From Deinococcales bacterium (lineage in GTDB: Bacteria > Deinococcota > Deinococci > Deinococcales > JAAFIG01), in assembly GCA_013298595.1 (NCBI GenBank), contig JAAFIG010000014.1, positions 1-64,000 on the forward strand: DNA of 64,000 nt, written 5' to 3'. Positions 60,361-64,000 of the stretch are shown one piece after another. Made by a program: the position numbers and the translations under genes. Numbering within the stretch: the stretch's first letter is position 1; the number at the start of each line of letters is the position of its first letter. The notes beneath the pieces were generated by a model. It searched no databases. It was given only the letters and a program-made list of their open reading frames with translations, and was not told the DNA's origin.

Positions 60361-60753
60361 TTAACCCCACAATATTGTTAAACCCGCTAAACTTGTTAAT
60401 TTTGCATCATTGGTGACAAAAACCAAGTCTTCAAGCATTGCTTGTGCTACCAATGCCCTGTCAAATGGGTCTTGGTGAGGCGTTATTGCTTGTCCTGCCA
60501 ACAAAGCATGTTCTGTTGTAAACGCCAACGATTCAAAACTATAGATTTGTAAACTCGCTTGGAACGACTTGTACAAGGGCGCAACCTGAGGCAATTTACC
60601 AATGTTGAATTTAATACTGATTTCCCAAGCACTCACATCTGAAACAAAAACTCGATTCTTTTTATCTCGAATGACTTTTTTAACTCGAGTTGGCAGTAAT
60701 TTAGGTGCTGTATCAAACACAATGAGCGTATGAGTATCAAGCAGTAAATTCAC
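60361..60753 (-). CDS. PIN-domain (VapC-like) toxin
   Basis: LLLDTHTLIVFD...VSDVSAWEISIKFNIGKLP...DPFDRALVAQAMLEDLVFVTND. Confidence 0.9.
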   Translation of the reverse strand: MNLLLDTHTLIVFDTAPKLLPTRVKKVIRDKKNRVFVSDVSAWEISIKFNIGKLPQVAPLYKSFQASLQIYSFESLAFTTEHALLAGQAITPHQDPFDRALVAQAMLEDLVFVTNDAKLTSLAGLTILWG

Positions 60754-61034
60754 TTTTTAGCCTTCTTGGGTATGGCAATATCATCAAACTTTGTGGTTTC
60801 AAAAAACGACCCTAACAAATCTTGTGGCAACGGTTCTAACAATTGCTCGAGAAAATCCTCTGGGATGACTTGTTCGTGTAAACCAACTGGACGTAAACTT
60901 TGGTTAGACTCAAGTGGTACAAGCCGAACTAAGCCTTTTCCATGACGAGCAACAACTATCTCTTCACCATTTAAAGCTCGGTCAATCAGTTGCGAAAAAT
61001 GAGTTTTGGCTTCTTGCACTCCAACTTTAACCAT
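60750..61034 (-). CDS. Phd/YefM-type antitoxin
   Basis: MVKVGVQEAKTHFSQLIDRALNGEEIVVARHGKGLVRLVPL; overlaps the toxin start. Confidence 0.9.
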   Translation of the reverse strand: MVKVGVQEAKTHFSQLIDRALNGEEIVVARHGKGLVRLVPLESNQSLRPVGLHEQVIPEDFLEQLLEPLPQDLLGSFFETTKFDDIAIPKKAKK

Positions 61035-61142
61035 AGCTCGAGTGTACAAAAAAAGACTTTATTAGTCAAAACAAGTCGGAATTATCAAAACTCACGTCTT
61101 GACCGAATGCCTTTGCACTGGTACACTTTTCGAGCTTTGCAC

Positions 61143-61232
61143 GGAGAGGTGTCCGAGTGGTTTAAGGAGCACGCCTGGAAAGTGTGTGTACTGTCAAAGG
61201 TACCGAGAGTTCGAATCTCTCTCTCTCCGCCA
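61143..61232 (+). tRNA. tRNA-Ser(GGA), 3' CCA encoded
   Basis: Class II cloverleaf: GGAGAGG acceptor, CCTGGAAA anticodon loop, long variable arm, GAGAGTTCGAATCTCTC T-arm, CTCTCCGCCA end. Confidence 0.95.
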
Positions 61233-61241
61233 AAAAGAAGC

Positions 61242-61261
61242 CCCTCGAGAAAACTCGAGGG
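61242..61261. terminator. bidirectional terminator whose stem consists of two CTCGAG words
   Basis: CCCTCGAG-AAAA-CTCGAGGG; T-rich flank on both strands. Confidence 0.8.
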
Positions 61262-61282
61262 TCATTTTGTAACACAGAAACT

Positions 61283-61738
61283 TTAAGCAGCAGTAACGTT
61301 TAACTTCAAAGGAATTGGCACTTCTGGGTGTGGTTTGTAAACCACGCCGTACTCACCAAGGTCTTTGATGGCTTTGCCCATTTCAATCTTACGACGATCA
61401 ATGGCAAGACCTGTTTGTTGTTCAACAGCATCTGCCACCATTTGACTGGTAATAGCGCCGTAAATTTTACCTTCGCCTGCTTTGGCTTTAAGTTCCACAA
61501 CAAGCTCGGCAAATTGACCAGCCAATTTCTCGGCATCGGACTTAATTGCCTCGAGACGTTTGACTTTGGCTCGGAGTTGGGCTTCGAGGTTTTTCAAGCT
61601 GGCAGGTGTAGCATACGCAGCCAATCCACGTGGTACGAGGAAGTTACGTGCATAACCTGGACGAACTTCGACAATGTTACCTGTGGTGCCAAGTTTTGAA
61701 ACTGGCTCGAGAAGAATCACTTTTGAGTTCTTAGACAT
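61283..61738 (-). CDS. rplI: 50S ribosomal protein L9
   Basis: KVILLEPVSKLGTTGNIVEVRPGYARNFLVPRGLA. Confidence 0.97.
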   Translation of the reverse strand: MSKNSKVILLEPVSKLGTTGNIVEVRPGYARNFLVPRGLAAYATPASLKNLEAQLRAKVKRLEAIKSDAEKLAGQFAELVVELKAKAGEGKIYGAITSQMVADAVEQQTGLAIDRRKIEMGKAIKDLGEYGVVYKPHPEVPIPLKLNVTAA

Positions 61739-61750
61739 GATTGCTCCTCC

Positions 61751-62104
61751 TTATTTCCGCACGAGCTTATCGGTGAATGGCAACAATGCAATCATCCGAG
61801 CGCGCTTAATGGTGAGCGCCAAACGACGCTGATTTTTTGCATTCACACCTGTGCGTTTACGTGGCAAGATTTTGCCTGTATCGGACACAAAGCGACGCAG
61901 CATTTTGGCATCGTGGTAATCGGTGACTTCGAGTTCACCTGTTTTGAAAGGGTCTACGCGTGGCTTACGCGGACGCTTTGCGCCCTTGCCGCCGCGTTTA
62001 TCGCCGCGTTCGCCGCCGCTATCGCGGTCGGAGCTGTTGCGGTCGTTACGGTCGTTGCGGTCGCGTGAACCGCTATTACGATTGTTTGGTTTACCAGCGG
62101 GCAT
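61751..62104 (-). CDS. rpsR: 30S ribosomal protein S18 with extended Arg/Asp/Gly-rich N-terminus
   Basis: Core [55 protein letters not shown] upstream of 62104. Confidence 0.95.
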   Translation of the reverse strand: MPAGKPNNRNSGSRDRNDRNDRNSSDRDSGGERGDKRGGKGAKRPRKPRVDPFKTGELEVTDYHDAKMLRRFVSDTGKILPRKRTGVNAKNQRRLALTIKRARMIALLPFTDKLVRK

Positions 62105-62232
62105 AAAAAACTCCTTGGGAGTTGAGCTTTTGGCATTTGCCATTGGCTCGAGCGCCTGAGGCGCAAAAAATTTAATGAATTACGAAAAATAAAAACCATT
62201 TTGCTTTTCTCTAGCAATCGCTAGAAAGCTGC

Positions 62233-63099
62233 TTAAAACGGTAAATCTTCTTCTGGCGGGAAATCTTGCAAGCCGTTATCAATGTCTGGTTTCGCATGGG
62301 ACCCTGCGGCAGGTTGCCGCGTCGGTGCGTAACCGCCGGCTTGGCGATTCGCACTCGGGGTGGTTCCAGTACTGCCAGCAGTACCAGGACCGCGAGCCAG
62401 TATTTCAATACGTCTTCCTTCAACTCGGGTGGTTGAACGTTTATTTCCTTCACGATCTGTCCAAGACTCGTTGACTAAGCGCCCTAAAACCATGACAGGA
62501 TCGCCTTTTTTCAGTTCACCTGCTGCTTCTGCTAAGTCGCGCCAAAGGTTAACTTCGACGTAATGGGTTTTTTCTTGCCAGTTTCCGGTCTTGTCTTTCC
62601 AAGATTCATTGACAGCAATTGAAATTGTTGTTACCGCATCACCTGCGGGCGTGTAACGAAGCTCGGAATCTCTGGTTAAATTCCCGATCATCACCACTTC
62701 GTTCAAGGCATTGGTCAAGCGCTTACCGCCAACACTATCGGTGACAAGTGGTTCGGCTCGAGTGCCGTATTGTGCCACTTCGACACGAATCGCTTTGACA
62801 TTAACTGCGCTGCGTTTTTGCCCTTCTGGGGTTTCCCAAGTTCTGAACTCGAGTGAACCTTCGACCAGCACTGGATCGCCAGACTTTAAGTTACCATCGG
62901 TGAAACGTTCGGCTTGTTGTCCAAGAATGCTAACGCGGTGATACCACGGCAAAACCCTTGCACGACCATCGTTTCCCATGACGTTATCTTCGCCAGCCAC
63001 TGTTAAATCCGCTACTGCAATACCACTAGGGGTATAACGCAATTCAGGATCTCGTGCCAATGCACCCATCAAATAAACGTGATTCAACCCTCTTGCCAT
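62233..63099 (-). CDS. ssb: single-stranded DNA-binding protein with two OB folds
   Basis: Two tandem SSB repeats (LMGALARDPELRYTPSGIAV... and MIGNLTRDSELRYTPAGDAV...) and C-terminal DFPPEEDLPF tip. Confidence 0.97.
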   Translation of the reverse strand: MARGLNHVYLMGALARDPELRYTPSGIAVADLTVAGEDNVMGNDGRARVLPWYHRVSILGQQAERFTDGNLKSGDPVLVEGSLEFRTWETPEGQKRSAVNVKAIRVEVAQYGTRAEPLVTDSVGGKRLTNALNEVVMIGNLTRDSELRYTPAGDAVTTISIAVNESWKDKTGNWQEKTHYVEVNLWRDLAEAAGELKKGDPVMVLGRLVNESWTDREGNKRSTTRVEGRRIEILARGPGTAGSTGTTPSANRQAGGYAPTRQPAAGSHAKPDIDNGLQDFPPEEDLPF

Positions 63100-63189
63100 G
63101 CTAATTCCTCTTCTCGAGCAGATTGCTCTTTAACTGGTTTTCGGCGGTATCTCGGTAAGCGGGTCTAATGCTTGCTCGAGGCGAAAAGT

Positions 63190-63525
63190 TTACGCCGATT
63201 TCTTGGTACGCCATTCTGGGCGTTGCTTAACCACCATTACACGGCGCACATGGTCGCGTAAACGCAACGATGTTTGCAACGTATTGGTAGCGGCTTCTGG
63301 AAGGTCTAAGCGATACACCAAGTAATACGCTTGCGAGTCTTTCTTGATGGTATACGCCAATTTGCGATTACCCCATTCCTCGAGCGCGGAGACATTACCA
63401 CCACCGATTTTGACTGCATTTTCGATGTATTCTTTTTCTACAGCGATTTGCGTTTGGTCAAGATTAGGGTTGAGTAACACATTTAAGTCGTAATTAGCCA
63501 TTAAAATTTCACCTCCTTCGTACAT
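63190..63525 (-). CDS. rpsF: 30S ribosomal protein S6
   Basis: YDLNVLLNPNLDQTQIAVEKEYIENAV...WGNRKLAYTIKKDSQAYYLVYRLD. Confidence 0.95.
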   Translation of the reverse strand: MYEGGEILMANYDLNVLLNPNLDQTQIAVEKEYIENAVKIGGGNVSALEEWGNRKLAYTIKKDSQAYYLVYRLDLPEAATNTLQTSLRLRDHVRRVMVVKQRPEWRTKKSA

Positions 63526-63695
63526 GAAATCACACCGCTAAACGCGGCGCGAAGGCAAACTATATCAGGCTTAGGCGTTTCGGACAAGTGATAAACCTTG
63601 CAACGAAGTTCTCAACTTGTGTTACACTAGCGCTGCATGAAAAAAGCATGGGCTTACTATGTCTGATGAAATGCAATTAAAGGAGGCTACACCGA

Positions 63696-64000
63696 GTGTC
63701 AATTGAGTCTGGGGCAGTAGTAGAAGGTAAAGTTACACGAGTCACCGATTTTGGTGCGTTCGTAGAAATCAAAGATACAGGCGAGACAGGCTTAGTGCAC
63801 ATCTCGCAAATAGCACATGAATTTGTGCGAAGCGTATCCGAACACCTGCGCGACGGACAGGAAATCACTGTCAAAGTCCTCGGCAGGGACGACAAAGGTC
63901 GCTTGGATTTAAGTATCAAAGAACTCCAAGAAGAACCCGAAGAAATCCCCAAACCCAAGCGAATCGGTAAGCAAGCACCTGCTTTCGAGGCTAAACTCCG
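63696..64000 (+). CDS. S1 RNA-binding domain protein (partial, GTG start)
   Basis: VSIESGAVVEGKVTRVTDFGAFVEIKDTGETGLVHISQIAHEFVRSVSEHLRDGQEITVKVLGRDDKGRLDLSIKE; AAGGAGG upstream; absent from the ORF track because of the GTG start. Confidence 0.88.
   Translation, partial: MSIESGAVVEGKVTRVTDFGAFVEIKDTGETGLVHISQIAHEFVRSVSEHLRDGQEITVKVLGRDDKGRLDLSIKELQEEPEEIPKPKRIGKQAPAFEAKL

Noticed and set aside
3187-62453. Numerous antisense/overlapping ORFs in the track (for example 21462-21803 -, 46285-46635 -, 52464-52790 +, 62211-62453 -)
   Set aside because: They lie opposite well-supported genes, show no recognisable domains, and are expected by-products of long coding regions.
1-64000. CTCGAG words as XhoI cloning/linker or assembly artefact
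   Set aside because: Copies are spread throughout, lie in frame inside conserved genes in all three frames, and replace normal Leu-Glu, Ala-Arg and Ser-Ser codons; linkers would not do this.
1-64000. Directional DNA uptake sequence interpretation of CTCGAG
   Set aside because: Not excluded, but the word is a perfect palindrome without conserved flanks and is far denser than known DUS/USS, so a HIP1-like or methylation-linked word fits better.

Overview
This window is a low-GC chromosomal segment, probably from a Deinococcota (Deinococcus-Thermus) bacterium. The main taxonomic clue is a 288-aa SSB with two tandem OB-fold repeats inside an rpsF-ssb-rpsR-rplI cluster. Coding density is high. 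Contents include an arginine region (argG 3' end, LysE-type exporter, argH, short N-acetylglutamate-synthase-like GNAT), a probable lysine-catabolism pair (DUF1338/HglS + ALDH), DAHP synthase/chorismate mutase, tatAC, glmU, lgt, a Crp/Fnr regulator, hisH and a Mo-bisMGD oxidoreductase. There is a complete-looking aerobic CO dehydrogenase locus (coxM-coxS-coxL-coxG ... XdhC/CoxI-like, coxD, coxE) whose CoxL carries the form I motif AYRCSFR. Also present are a GH13 amylase, large AAA/TPR regulators, frr, acnA, a Ser/Thr kinase-ATPase-TPR protein, dnaB, two toxin-antitoxin pairs and one tRNA-Ser(GGA). The most striking signal is not a gene. The palindromic hexamer CTCGAG is enormously over-represented: about 70 copies by hand count in the first 10 kb, against roughly 2-3 expected. 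It occurs in all three codon frames and between genes, like a cyanobacterial HIP1-type genome-wide word. Two further genome-scale patterns are likely leaderless promoters (TANNNT -10 boxes ending 6-9 nt before start codons) and a dispersed GTAGGGGCGA...TCGCCCCTAC palindromic repeat family, one composite copy of which lies in frame inside the XdhC-like gene.
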